Shown here piece by piece: positions 55,001-61,914 of a stretch of 64,000 nt of DNA (its first letter is position 1; each line of letters opens with the position of its first letter). A program made the position numbers and the translations under genes. The stretch covers positions 85,820,710 through 85,884,709 of the forward strand of contig CM063504.1 of assembly GCA_032207245.1 (NCBI GenBank). Direction: 5' to 3'. The notes under the pieces are model-generated. The model worked only from the letters and a program-made list of their open reading frames with translations, was not told the DNA's origin and made no database searches. This DNA is from Pardosa pseudoannulata (taxonomy: Eukaryota > Arthropoda > Arachnida > Araneae > Lycosidae).

Positions 55001-56351
55001 GCTTACTGGCCTATTCTTTTGGATTAACGTGCAGTAAGACACGATAAATCAGTGAACAATAACAATTTTATTGTCATAACAAAATAACAACGCATAAACA
55101 CTTAAATTACAACTCTAATACGTCCTAAACTAAGCTAAACAGAAATTAACTGTTACTAGAGGAGGGGGAAAACAACGTGATAAACATAACACACACATAT
55201 ATATATATACCAACACATCTCTCGAGGCTATATATATACTTATTAATTTGCATAACGCTCACTCCGGAGCCAAGTATGCTACAGCTGCTAAATTCCCCGA
55301 TTGACTGTGACTATTACGTCAATAGTAGGAAAGGGTGTTTCCCGAGATCGGAGGGAAATTAAAAATAAACCAACTGAAAATAAGGGATTTTAAGAAAATT
55401 AAGTTGGCAGTTAAACAGGCTATTTTATGCTTAAAATTCTGAAAATGCCAACAAAACTGTAAACAACCACTTTAAAATAAGTTAAAAAGCTCTTTACCAC
55501 ATGTTACCCTTTTCAACCACTAACATGTGTTTATGTTTATATTCATGAAAATCCAATAAATTACAGACACTTGACGAACCCCATTCTGACCTCACAGAGA
55601 GAAACACTAATGTACATACAAGAGCAATCTTTTGAAAGAAACATGGATTAGTAACGCCATCTCATAGTAAATATTTCGTTCCAAAACCACGACGCAACTG
55701 TGCAGCGATCGTCCCAAGGCGTAGGATTCACCATAACTCAAGTATGCGGTGTTAGTCCCTGGTCGGCATCTAACGTATGCATATTTGCGGCGTTCATCCT
55801 GAACAGGTTAATGAACAATTTGGCAAAAAGTTCCAGTGACAAAGAAAGTTTTTGTAATAGCATTAAAATTTTCTTCGATTGCATGAATTTTTTTCCTTTC
55901 TAACTGATAGTAAACTGTTTTAATTGTATATTAATAGAATGTCTATTTTCTAAAAAAGAAAGAATAATCGTTTTCAATCTTTTATTTGTACTTTAATAGA
56001 CATTGCTTTTTAAAAGTTTTTGCATACTTTGTTTCTTGAAAATATCCCTTGAATGTCCAGTACTTTTTATTGATAATATGAGAGCATTTGATATATCATT
56101 TTATGTGCTGAATGATTTAATCTTTAATGCATAAATTTTGTAACTTTTGCCTAGATCTCGAAGGTGATGAAGATGATTTTGAAGATGATCCAGATGTTTC
56201 TAATGACCCCGTTTTCAGTCTTAACCTTAAAGCATATCTAACAGACTATTTACAACAAATGATGCAGCTTCCATTTTACAATAGTTTTGTTGAACATTTA
56301 ACTACTCATGAACGAAATTTACTACATGAACTTGGACTTCAAGCAGTTTAG
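15650..56351 (+). CDS. IPO9: Importin-9 (nuclear import receptor), complete 25-exon gene
   Basis: Importin-9 is a karyopherin-beta nuclear transport receptor that binds RanGTP and carries histones and other basic cargo into the nucleus. Coding exons: 15650-15785, 17245-17393, 18759-18960, 20010-20098, 20306-20392, 22140-22259, 23212-23312, 24856-24914, 26514-26665, 28355-28453, 30353-30447, 31578-31717, 32095-32173, 32737-32817, 35097-35244, 35847-35925, 37506-37654, 39381-39506, 40426-40527, 42733-42906, 45232-45398, 49471-49604, 49719-49837, 51713-51794, 56155-56351. They total 3066 nt (1021 residues plus stop); human IPO9 is about 1041 residues. All introns are GT-AG and all phases match. 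Landmarks are the importin-beta N-terminal domain (about residues 30-105), HEAT-like repeats, an acidic loop VEDEDDE near residue 380 and acidic stretches at 920-970 before the conserved AYLTDYL tail. The homology assignment is by recognition of the family, not by a search. Confidence 0.95.
15786..17244 (+). other. IPO9 intron 1
   Basis: 1.46-kb GT-AG intron, AT-rich; no repeat or internal exon recognised. Confidence 0.85.
17245..17393 (+). CDS. IPO9: IPO9 exon 2
   Basis: Acceptor TTTTAG at 17239-17244, donor GTAAAT at 17394. Encodes the core of the importin-beta N-terminal domain ([19 protein letters not shown]), the most conserved signature of the family. The junction with exon 1 creates a Glu codon. 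Confidence 0.95.
17394..18758 (+). other. IPO9 intron 2
   Basis: GT-AG intron; contains a small 9-bp-arm hairpin (GAGCATGAG...CTCATGCTC) near 18131-18153 and little else. Confidence 0.8.
18759..18960 (+). CDS. IPO9: IPO9 exon 3
   Basis: Acceptor TTAAAG ending at 18758, donor GTACTA at 18961; phase 0 in, phase 1 out. Encodes residues of about 96-162, including the tryptophan-rich [11 protein letters not shown] and HGAMRVLK segments shared with animal IPO9. Confidence 0.95.
19585..19692. repeat. (TA)n/(TACA)n microsatellite in IPO9 intron 3
   Basis: TA run interrupted by CATA units. Confidence 0.95.
20010..20098 (+). CDS. IPO9: IPO9 exon 4
   Basis: Acceptor CTCTAG ending at 20009, donor GTAAGG at 20099. 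Encodes [17 protein letters not shown], matching the conserved APVILPEM segment. Confidence 0.94.
20306..20392 (+). CDS. IPO9: IPO9 exon 5
   Basis: Acceptor TTCCAG ending at 20305, donor GTATGC at 20393; 29 codons, phase 0 at both ends. Encodes [20 protein letters not shown]. The intron before it is only 207 nt. Confidence 0.94.
20393..22139 (+). other. IPO9 intron 5
   Basis: 1.75-kb AT-rich GT-AG intron with no mobile element recognised. Confidence 0.8.
22140..22259 (+). CDS. IPO9: IPO9 exon 6
   Basis: Acceptor TTTCAG ending at 22139, donor GTGAGT at 22260; 40 codons, phase 0. Encodes the [20 protein letters not shown] region matching the PDGPTSDSG segment of vertebrate IPO9. Confidence 0.94.
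23212..23312 (+). CDS. IPO9: IPO9 exon 7
   Basis: Acceptor TTCCAG ending at 23211, donor GTATCC at 23313; ends in phase 2. Encodes a HEAT-like helix pair ([20 protein letters not shown]) ending in LTESVT. Confidence 0.9.
24144..24543. mobile_element. piggyBac-like MITE in IPO9 intron 7
   Basis: The 400-bp element is flanked by TTAA at 24140-24143 and 24544-24547, the piggyBac target duplication. Its ends are inverted repeats sharing GT(T/C)TGAGTCCCA. The interior has two diverged copies of a GTG(C/A)TATAGTGCTTCTT / GTGCAATAGCACTTCTT motif (about 24240-24303) and no ORF of note. Confidence 0.8.
24856..24914 (+). CDS. IPO9: IPO9 exon 8 (59 nt, smallest exon)
   Basis: Acceptor TTTAAAG ending at 24855 with a poor pyrimidine tract; donor GTAAGG at 24915. 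Encodes [19 protein letters not shown], needed to link exons 7 and 9 in frame and matching YVRTEVNYTEEVEDPVDSD of vertebrates. The weak acceptor and small size make it a candidate for skipping, which would break the frame. Confidence 0.9.
24915..26513 (+). other. IPO9 intron 8
   Basis: 1.6-kb AT-rich GT-AG intron. It includes an (ATT)n run at 26281-26318. Confidence 0.8.
26281..26318. repeat. (ATT)n microsatellite
   Basis: Trinucleotide run of about 12 units followed by a T tract. Confidence 0.95.
26514..26665 (+). CDS. IPO9: IPO9 exon 9
   Basis: Acceptor TTATAG ending at 26513, donor GTAAAT at 26666. Encodes [20 protein letters not shown] and ends in [10 protein letters not shown], both closely matching vertebrate IPO9. 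Confidence 0.95.
26775..27000 (+). mobile_element. LTR-like fragment in IPO9 intron 9
   Basis: A GC-richer block begins near TGTTGTGACTTCC (about 26785) and ends near ATTCATAACA (26991-27000), with an AATAAA at about 26922 inside. TG...CA-type ends plus an internal polyadenylation signal suggest a solo LTR. No target duplication could be matched at these ends, so the boundaries are uncertain. Confidence 0.4.
28355..28453 (+). CDS. IPO9: IPO9 exon 10 (acidic loop)
   Basis: Acceptor TTGTATAG ending at 28354, donor GTAATA at 28454; 33 codons, phase 0. Encodes [20 protein letters not shown], the acidic loop that in importins contacts Ran or cargo (family knowledge). Confidence 0.95.
28634..28724. 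repeat. (TA)n microsatellite
   Basis: Long TA run with a short CATATAAAC interruption near 28692-28701, in IPO9 intron 10. Confidence 0.95.
29743..30100 (+). mobile_element. tRNA-derived SINE with target-site duplication
   Basis: The 5' head is tRNA-like: A box (GTAGCTCAGTTGAC, about 29751) and B box (GGTTTGAGCC, about 29803). A body of about 250 bp and an AACAACAAAA tail follow. AAAAATCCAAG is duplicated exactly at 29732-29742 and 30101-30111, the mark of LINE-driven target-primed insertion. It lies in IPO9 intron 10 in the sense orientation. Confidence 0.85.
30353..30447 (+). CDS. IPO9: IPO9 exon 11
   Basis: Acceptor ATTTAAG ending at 30352, donor GTAAGT at 30448; phase 2 out. Encodes an alpha-helical [17 protein letters not shown] segment. 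The split codon makes the first Trp of the WWKIHE motif with exon 12. Confidence 0.92.
30448..31577 (+). other. IPO9 intron 11
   Basis: GT-AG intron; a patch at about 30490-30550 (CCTATTATAGGTCCTAGCTG) and one at 31075-31150 are less AT-rich and may be old repeat fragments, but were not classified. Confidence 0.5.
31578..31717 (+). CDS. IPO9: IPO9 exon 12
   Basis: Acceptor TTATAG ending at 31577, donor GTAAAT at 31718. Encodes [14 protein letters not shown] and VVLEDLNTP, matching WWKIHEACMLALGS in vertebrates. Confidence 0.94.
32095..32173 (+). CDS. IPO9: IPO9 exon 13
   Basis: Acceptor ATATCAG ending at 32094, donor GTCAGT at 32174; phase 1 in, phase 2 out. Encodes [18 protein letters not shown], matching SPFLLGRALWAASRF. 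Confidence 0.93.
32737..32817 (+). CDS. IPO9: IPO9 exon 14
   Basis: Acceptor ATTTAG ending at 32736, donor GTAAAA at 32818. Encodes [20 protein letters not shown] followed by AVRSVW, a well conserved HEAT repeat. Confidence 0.94.
32818..35096 (+). other. IPO9 intron 14
   Basis: 2.3-kb GT-AG intron; no repeat of known type or exon recognised. Confidence 0.75.
35097..35244 (+). CDS. IPO9: IPO9 exon 15
   Basis: Acceptor ATGTAG ending at 35096, donor GTAAGT at 35245. Encodes [20 protein letters not shown] and a hydrophobic helix ending in IVIT, matching QFSSEVLNLVMETL in vertebrates. Confidence 0.94.
35580..35609. repeat. (TA)n microsatellite
   Basis: Short TA run in IPO9 intron 15. Confidence 0.9.
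35847..35925 (+). CDS. IPO9: IPO9 exon 16
   Basis: Acceptor TTATAG ending at 35846, donor GTGATT at 35926; phase 1 out. Encodes [20 protein letters not shown], matching the VDPEFTASMESKICP segment. Confidence 0.94.
36784..36811. repeat. poly(A) tract
   Basis: 28 consecutive A in IPO9 intron 16, ending 22 bp before a large hairpin. It could be a retroposon tail, but no body was recognised. Confidence 0.9.
36834..36893. repeat. near-perfect 28-bp-arm hairpin
   Basis: Arms 36834-36861 and 36866-36893 are inverted repeats with one mismatch and a 4-nt loop (TCAT). Confidence 0.9.
37506..37654 (+). CDS. IPO9: IPO9 exon 17
   Basis: Acceptor TTCATAG ending at 37505, donor GTAAGT at 37655. Encodes [20 protein letters not shown] and [11 protein letters not shown], matching [13 protein letters not shown]. 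Confidence 0.94.
37655..39380 (+). other. IPO9 intron 17
   Basis: 1.7-kb GT-AG intron with a (GTAT)n-like patch (38755-38800) and a TA/CA microsatellite (39096-39147); no exon seen. Confidence 0.8.
39096..39147. repeat. (TA)n(CA)n microsatellite
   Basis: TA run followed by CA run. Confidence 0.95.
39381..39506 (+). CDS. IPO9: IPO9 exon 18
   Basis: Acceptor TTTTAG ending at 39380, donor GTATTT at 39507; 42 codons, phase 0. Encodes [20 protein letters not shown] and AFPA. Confidence 0.93.
39918..39986 (+). other. imperfect ~69-nt hairpin, pre-miRNA-like
   Basis: The two halves pair: TGAAAGTACAAGCAGTG (left) against CATTGCCTGTACTTTCA (right), with an outer TTCATT/AATGAA stem. Small bulges and a terminal loop lie around CTCCTGACAT. 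It is in IPO9 intron 18. Only the fold potential is seen; expression is unknown. Confidence 0.3.
40426..40527 (+). CDS. IPO9: IPO9 exon 19
   Basis: Acceptor ATTTAG ending at 40425, donor GTATGT at 40528; 34 codons, phase 0. Encodes [20 protein letters not shown], nearly identical to [17 protein letters not shown] of vertebrate IPO9. Confidence 0.95.
40629..40717. repeat. (CA)n(TA)n(TG)n palindromic microsatellite
   Basis: A CA run, a TA run and a TG run follow one another, so the whole block of about 88 bp is one self-complementary sequence. In IPO9 intron 19. Confidence 0.95.
42210..42262. repeat. perfect 19-bp-arm inverted repeat
   Basis: Arms 42210-42228 and 42244-42262 (TTTTTCAGAACAGTGTTTC and its complement) are perfect, with a 15-nt spacer, in IPO9 intron 19. 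Confidence 0.9.
42733..42906 (+). CDS. IPO9: IPO9 exon 20
   Basis: Acceptor TTAATAG ending at 42732, donor GTAACA at 42907; 58 codons, phase 0. Encodes [19 protein letters not shown] and [10 protein letters not shown], closely matching family members. Confidence 0.95.
42907..45231 (+). other. IPO9 intron 20
   Basis: 2.3-kb AT-rich GT-AG intron; no mobile element or exon recognised. Confidence 0.75.
45232..45398 (+). CDS. IPO9: IPO9 exon 21
   Basis: Acceptor TTTTAG ending at 45231, donor GTATTA at 45399; phase 2 out. Encodes [20 protein letters not shown] and [11 protein letters not shown], matching [20 protein letters not shown]. Confidence 0.95.
46615..49112. mobile_element. 2.5-kb DNA transposon with 6-bp target duplication (IS3EU-like?)
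   Basis: Ends CACGGTTTCCACGC (left) and, reversed, CAGGGTATCCGCCA (right) form a degenerate inverted repeat. ATTTTA is repeated at 46609-46614 and 49113-49118. Just inside both ends lie several copies of a CATGGAAAGTCATGG/GGGAAAGTCATGGATTT motif. The interior has a GC-richer block (46770-47240) without a clear transposase, a SINE, and short G and A runs. A 6-bp duplication with CAG ends fits the IS3EU superfamily (family knowledge); this is not proven. It lies in IPO9 intron 21. Confidence 0.6.
48205..48400 (+). mobile_element. tRNA-derived SINE-like repeat
   Basis: tRNA-like head with A box (TAGCTAAATGGGTA, about 48229) and B box (GGGTTTGAATCCC, about 48273), followed by a body of about 100 bp. 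A perfect 12-bp inverted repeat (CCCTACCCATTT at 48208-48219 and its complement at 48235-48246) overlaps the head. It is nested in the 2.5-kb transposon. Confidence 0.6.
49198..49292. repeat. (TG/TA/CA)n compound microsatellite
   Basis: Alternating purine-pyrimidine tract in IPO9 intron 21. Confidence 0.95.
49471..49604 (+). CDS. IPO9: IPO9 exon 22
   Basis: Acceptor ATTCAG ending at 49470, donor GTATGA at 49605, chosen because it restores the Asn-Pro junction with exon 23. Encodes [20 protein letters not shown] and KTRSKS. The following intron is only 114 nt, the shortest in the gene. Confidence 0.93.
49719..49837 (+). CDS. IPO9: IPO9 exon 23
   Basis: Acceptor TTTCCAG ending at 49718, donor GTAAGA at 49838; phase 0 out. 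Encodes [20 protein letters not shown] and an acidic end (NQDEEDTSD). Confidence 0.93.
50434..50713 (+). repeat. dispersed repeat copy A in IPO9 intron 23
   Basis: Shares CATTAAAC-C-TGAAAA, GGGGTGGATTTCGAAC, TTTTGCTAACCCTAACACAT and AATCCAATATGGATGC blocks with 51158-51322. Copy A has about 85 bp more in the middle. Confidence 0.8.
50951..51035 (-). mobile_element. tRNA-like SINE head
   Basis: The minus strand reads a tRNA-like block with an A-box-like TAGCCCGTTTGGTAAAG and a B-box-like GGTTGACGGTTC. It sits between the two copies of the dispersed repeat. Confidence 0.45.
51158..51322 (+). repeat. dispersed repeat copy B in IPO9 intron 23
   Basis: Direct repeat of 50434-50713, about 725 bp downstream, lacking a central segment of about 85 bp. 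Confidence 0.8.
51713..51794 (+). CDS. IPO9: IPO9 exon 24
   Basis: Acceptor TTACAG ending at 51712, donor GTTAGT at 51795; phase 1 out. Encodes [20 protein letters not shown] and YGNLFS, equivalent to the poorly conserved acidic linker before the C-terminal tail, so this is the least constrained exon by homology. Splice sites and phase agree with both neighbours. Confidence 0.85.
52051..52089. repeat. (TG)n(TA)n microsatellite
   Basis: TG run followed by TA run in IPO9 intron 24. Confidence 0.95.
53085..53124. repeat. perfect 19-bp-arm hairpin with 2-nt loop
   Basis: Arms 53085-53103 and 53106-53124 are exact complements around GA, next to a TTA-rich tract. Confidence 0.9.
53399..53482 (+). 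other. orphan exon-like island in IPO9 intron 24
   Basis: Preceded by a TTTCTTTTAAG acceptor and followed by GTAGGA. It is open for 28 codons ([20 protein letters not shown], then ADAMSMPD) with protein-like composition, unlike the surrounding AT-rich DNA. It does not belong in IPO9: inclusion after phase-1 exon 24 gives a stop within a few codons. The source gene was not recognised. Confidence 0.3.
53900..55807 (-). mobile_element. piggyBac-like element, 1.9 kb, in IPO9 intron 24
   Basis: Ends CCCGTTTGGGACAGCAG (left) and, reversed, CCTGTTCAGGATGAACG (right) are related inverted repeats. They are flanked by TTAA at 53896-53899 and 55808-55811. A transposase N-terminal fragment on the minus strand supports the family. 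No DDE domain is present, so it is non-autonomous. Confidence 0.75.
54753..54914 (-). pseudogene. piggyBac transposase N-terminal fragment
   Basis: On the minus strand [20 protein letters not shown] opens an acidic stretch ([10 protein letters not shown]) and stops at 54753. PiggyBac transposases often begin with a short KRPRxLxxEEI-type motif and an acidic region (family knowledge). The frame continues upstream to 54974, but the inner Met fits better. The catalytic domain is missing. Confidence 0.6.
56155..56351 (+). CDS. IPO9: IPO9 exon 25 (stop codon)
   Basis: Acceptor GCCTAG ending at 56154, stop TAG 56349-56351. Encodes the acidic [13 protein letters not shown] run and the conserved C-terminal helices ([34 protein letters not shown]). 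Confidence 0.95.
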
Positions 56352-57410
56352 TTCAAAGGGTATATTTATATTGAAACTGTTCATATAATGGTTAACTATT
56401 GTATACATGCTTTTCATCTGTGCCAGAATAATGAAGAGTGTTGCCTTTTCACTCTGTTCTAAAATTTTAAGTTGCATGAGTATTTTACATATGTAAAATA
56501 TACAAGCAGTTTCAAATTTGGAATGTGTTTAATTTCTTACTCTTTGGATGTAGATAATTTTAACAGCTGTCTCTATTTTTATATTCTGATAAATGTGAAA
56601 TACAGATTTATATGTAATATATACAGCCTATGCAAGACTATAACTGTTAAATCGAAACTGTGTTTATTTCTTCTAAAATACAAAGTGACTAGTTTCCATG
56701 AATTGCAATTACCCCTTTGTCTATTTGCATTTAGCATCTATTTTCATCTGTGCATTTTATCTTTGCCATAAACAAAATGTACTAAAATACTTTTATATAA
56801 AAGTTGATTTGAATAACATATGTAGAATAAATGGTTGAATTTGAATATTGCAGATTTATTTCTGTAAAGTTTTTGTTACTGCGAGCAAATTACTGTACAA
56901 GGTGTTAACAATTTATAGCTTTCTTACTGTTGTTAACTGTATTTTTTTTTTGTTGTGCATTAATATATTACATGTAATCTTGTTACCATGTTTTTTTTTT
57001 TGTAGTGAGCATTCTCCTTAATATATGAAATATATGCATCTCCTTAGTATCTATAATACATACTTGATGCCAAAAATTGTGATGAACCTTTTATTGTTCT
57101 GGCATTGATCGTAAACATAGAGAATATTTTTGCAAATTTTTGAATTAAGAGAATTGCAGACAACTGCTTATAAACTATGCAAGTGTTGCTTTTTTGTTTT
57201 AATTCTTGTTACTATGTTTTTATACTTTTTGTATGAAATCTCTGTATTATAGTGTTGACTGCAATAATGTTGTCAGAACATCTGTTTATTTGTATTGTGT
57301 AAATGTGTATAAAACTGTTTTATTATTATCCAGTTATTTGAAGAAAAAAAAACAAAGACGGCAGGAATGTAATTAATTGTAAGGAATAAAAGCATGCTTG
57401 AGTTTTATGC
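56352..57410 (+). other. IPO9 3' UTR with polyadenylation signals
   Basis: AATAAA hexamers occur at 56826-56831 and 57385-57390, so a short and a long 3' UTR (about 0.5 and 1.05 kb) are possible. The stretch is T-rich and holds no other coding sequence. No transcript evidence decides between the two sites. Confidence 0.5.
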
Positions 57411-59330
57411 CTTTCACTATTTTGTGATAACTTTAATAGCTGATGAGGACATGTGAAATTAGGAAACAAAATTTGTACACTCTAAAACTCCTTAAATTTA
57501 GGTGTTTGTTAAGAAAGGCCCTTGAAGCCATAACTTTCATGTTGGGTTCTTAATTGAGCAGCATTCTAATCTTATATGTTTAAAACCCAAATACCACTCA
57601 CTCACACATCACAAAATCTCTGGATCCACCAAACCAAATGCAAGGAAATTTTGCATACTTACATATTTTACCATATAAGCACTCACGAAGGAAACGTTTT
57701 TTAAAAAATTCTGTTTGTAGGGGGGGAGGGTAGTGGGTTAAATTTCAGTATTTAATTATAAAGGCATGTAATGAATAATGTATCTAGATTTTTGATATAG
57801 ATTTATATATTGCTGAGGTGCCAACTCAACTTGATTTCTCACAAGACAGCATGAAGCATGGTGGGGATTTGCAAAACCAGTGGAGGGATAGATCAAAACT
57901 TGTAACTCTCAACATGATATACTGTTTTTGGATATTTAAATTTTCTAACCATTTATATCATATCTTTATTCATTAACAAAAGTTTATGAATAAAAGTGAA
58001 ATGCAACTCCTTAAATGGTGACTGGATAATTGCTATAAAGCCTTCTGAAGTATGAGTTGCTGCCCTACTTGGCTGAACTATACAAAGGTATGTGCTATTT
58101 CCTTTACATTCGTGGAATGATCTGTCCAACTGCAAGTTAGATTTGTTTCCTTTCTTTACATGTACAAGTATAGCAAGGATTTCAATCAAGAAATTCAATT
58201 TGTTGAGTCTGTTCCCAAAGATATTTAAGATTTTCAAATAGTAATTAGTGCAGACAAAAAGCATTCACATGCTCATAGAGGATGCTTCAATTCTTCTACC
58301 TTTAATGAATTTGCTTGTTTGATTATTGCTCAAGTATTTGAAAAGAGAGATATCGTTCTTCATAGCAGGGATAACGAAGTGAAGTGGATTAGTGAGATCC
58401 ATCGAGTGTACGATTCCTTCCAGTATTCCATTTGTTTTGCTATGGAGAAGATGGCTATTGCATCATTCTCTCAACATGACCCAAATACTAAACACAATAC
58501 ATTAAAGAAAATTGTTTGCCACTGATTTTTATAGTTACAGGCTGATGGAACAAATGTAGGCAGGAAAGGTTAAGTAATGGGCAGTGTAAAACCTGCAAAT
58601 ACAGCTAGTTTGATATATATTAAATGCAAAAACTGATAATTTAACATTGCCTTTAGATTATAGTGGGTGGCTAAATAATTAGAAACACTACTCAAGTTTT
58701 TAATATTTTCAAGTTTCAATTATTCTTGAAAGTAAATTATCTTTCATAGGTTTTCTTATTTAGTATTGCTTTTGGCATTATTATTGTTGTTTCTGATTGA
58801 TGGCAGTAGTTCTATTCATCATTAAATTTCAAATATATGAAGTAACTTCTCTTTTGGTGGTATTTTGTATTCAGGCCATATAGAATTATTTAGAACATTT
58901 TTTTGCAAGATTTTCCATTTGAAATAATCAAAACACAAAAAATGTTTATTTTTAATGTACATTTATCTTATTTATAAGGTATCTTATTTTGTAAATAGTA
59001 TGCCATGGTATTCTCAAAATTCTTTTATTTTAGTATGGACAAAACTTAGACTTATCCTTTCCAAAAAATATATAGGCATAAAAACATTACTATTAACTTA
59101 AAACATACCAAGCGTTACAAGTGATTTAAAATTCTGTAACTAACTGCATTTTTAAAAAGTTATCTAAACAAGCCCTAGGAAGCATATAGAAAGAATATAA
59201 TAAAATGTAGCAGGAGAAGGATCACCACTTCTTGTACCAGTAATTAAAACGGCTATATTTTCTTCAAAGCCATAAAAAGTTTGTAGTATGAATAACTATG
59301 ATGAGGTATTAACATTATGTGTGTGTGTGG
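57411..59330. other. intergenic region 3' of IPO9
   Basis: No gene recognised. A less AT-rich patch at 57950-58530 is open for 103 codons on the minus strand and 68 codons on the plus strand (without ATG), with no family recognised. Confidence 0.4.
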
Positions 59331-59339
59331 TTTTTAACA

Positions 59340-59890
59340 GTGAGAGAAAGCTTATGTCTCCTTAACTAGAATGAGAGTGTCATAGCTATGGCTGAGAGCA
59401 CAGGTGCTTAACCCACTGAACAGACGCGTCGACGGGGGTTCGACAGCGAATTCCTGTTTGAAAACGGACCTGTCGACCCCTTTTCGTTCGCACTCGTATA
59501 ACTCGTATCGCACACTTTTGAGGGAAAAAAATATTGCAAAGCGATAATAAATGAAAGAAACTAATTTTGCGTAACGGAACTCCTTTACCTTGCAGGGAAA
59601 ATAACTTAAAAGTAGCCTGACAACTTTTAAACCGGCAACTCTAGTATGGTACGGTAAGTTCCGCCTGGAATTTACGAAAAGGGTGACTGTTTTGAAAGGG
59701 AAAAAGGTGGGGAGGGTGGTCGGTGGATGGGTTAATTTGGACAGAGTAATATAAGTTAATTTAGACATTGTTAAGAATCATGTGTGGGTAATAGCTGAAT
59801 TGCTGTTATAAAATTGATAGGAAGCTTATGTCTTCATAACTCAACTAGAAGGATAGCAGTGTAATATAAGTTAATTTAGACAATTGCTGT
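59340..59890. repeat. local direct repeats at the gypsy 5' side
   Basis: AGCTTATGTCT-C-TAACT occurs at about 59349 and 59823, and GTAATATAAGTTAATTTAGA at about 59747 and 59861. TTGCTGTTATAAAATT is also repeated (about 59801 and 59884). They suggest segmental duplication within an LTR or leader region. Confidence 0.65.
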
Positions 59891-60408
59891 TATAAAATTA
59901 GATCCACAAATGTTTGAGGGCTTGGTCTGGATTTATGTGAACCCCGAAGTGAAACTAACATTCTGACTAATTTTTTTTATGTTAGTATTATCACTGTCAA
60001 GATAACATTTATCAAGAAAAAATGTTTTATTGACTCTAATTGAGGATTTTGGACTGATAGTCTCATAAAATCCAAAAGTAGCAGGTTGATCTAATTAATT
60101 ATATTTAAAAGTAAGAAGGCATGTGACAAAAACATCAGTAAAGCCATGATCGATAGAATTCATGAGAAAAAAGTGATAGCAGAAAAATAAAGAGGAAAAA
60201 CAGAAAGTAGAATTTGTGGATAGTTTGAAGTAAAGAAATTAAGATTAAGACCAAAAGTATCGTTCTTGGTGTTGAATCTGTTTCTTTCATGGGGAAATGA
60301 AACTTAATGACAATATATGATATAAATATAGCTGTTAGCATTTACTCAACTTTGTTTGAATAACAAATTATTTGTAATGAGGTTTTAAAAGATTTCTGGA
60401 TTAGTTAA

Positions 60409-61560
60409 ATGGATAAAAAGGATTTTTTAGAGCACCGACTTGGAGGTTCCCCAAGAGCAGGACACTGCAACAAGAGGTCTGATGTACCCAAACCCAACAA
60501 AGAGATGAGAAAAAAATAAACGAGAAACAGATGGTCTGGATACCTGAGGATTGTGACACCCATGCTTACCTAAAGTAGGTAAACTTCTTGAGGTGAATAA
60601 CTTAGGGTTAGTACCTTTAGCTTCTGCAAATATTATTTAGAGGGAACCTGATCTATTTGTAAATGATTATGACCATGTCAAATCATTGCTGCTTAAATGT
60701 GTCAGATTAAGCTTTAAGAAAAAAATTTCGATCTGTATGTCTCTTACAAACCAGTTAAAAGGAGTATGAGTTTCAGAGTTTGTTTAGTTAAAGGTACTCA
60801 TTAGGGTTAGTCAAGATGTAGAACCCGCACAGAAATTCAGGAACATTTCATTGATAAAGTAGGCAAAACTAAAAAGTTGATGAATTTGTTACTGAATTAG
60901 AAGATTACAAAGTGGCAAGGCACAAATTTTAGAAATAAAAGGAACAGAGAAACCGAAAAATCCAGTCTGTGTCCAGTGCTAGATCACCAAAAACTTTTCT
61001 AAAAACAGTGATAAAAATTTATCAGATGTTACAAATGTACTAGTTTGAGACATTTCTCGAGTGCAAGAATGAAAAGGAGGGTCCTAGGTGTTTAAAAGGC
61101 ATGTCTTTCGGCCATAGTAAGCGCTTTCACATCAGGGAATTATGATAAAATATTCTCTCAACGAATAAAAGATTTGAAATGAATGTCTGAATAAAGGAGA
61201 ATGACAATTGTCTTGCTGTAAAATTGAAGCAAAATTTCAATGATGTTTTTTTATGAAAGAAATGGATCACCCAAACATTTTGATGTATTATTAGAGAGAA
61301 TATATTTCAGGCTGGTTTAATCCTAATTTAAGTGTAGAAAATAAAATTTTTTCTAGAAACGTTATGTACTGCATGATTTGAGTAATGATTTGATAATTGG
61401 TGCTGAATTACTGAACTAAACATTAATATATATAGAATGGAATCGAATTAATGAAAAAAATTAATATGTCAGTTATGCAGTTATTTTTCGAAATAATGTT
61501 AAAAAAAAACATTCTGGAAATTACAGATCGACAGAATTTTTCCCCACTCAGACTCATTGG
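60409..61560 (+). pseudogene. gypsy gag/protease relic
   Basis: An ATG at 60409 opens a short basic reading frame. Cys and His residues spaced like a retroviral-type double zinc knuckle occur around 61030-61125, in a frame broken by stops. The following region resembles an aspartic protease but the catalytic triad is not intact. Assignment relies partly on position before RT. Confidence 0.4.
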
Positions 61561-61914
61561 CGATCGTAAGTTTGGGAACTAAACATCGTTGAAAGGATGA
61601 AAGTCAATTGGTCATTCAAACTGATGAACGAATAAATAATCCTGAAACTGAACCCGAAACACGTTCTTCTGGACTGTGTACGCACCAAGTTTTTGCTATT
61701 TCTAAAAGTTTTTTTATCTTCATATTCCTGAATATCTGATATTATCACTAATCCGAATCGACTTTCAGTGTCTCGTTACGCATAATTAGCCAATGATTGA
61801 GGGGAGAAGTATGCATCCAGTTTCATTTCTTTCTTTTTTAAATTATGCATCTTTTATTAAAATAATCATTAAGTACTATTAAAAGTTTAATTTTAATTTT
61901 GGGCGCAATATTTT

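Noticed and set aside
57953..58525. Open frames on both strands 3' of IPO9
   Set aside because: No domain, no ATG for the plus frame, and no splice context; kept only as an unassigned patch.
59352..59768. 138-codon minus-strand open frame
   Set aside because: No family recognised, and it overlaps direct repeats at the 5' side of the gypsy relic; most likely a chance frame in LTR-like sequence.
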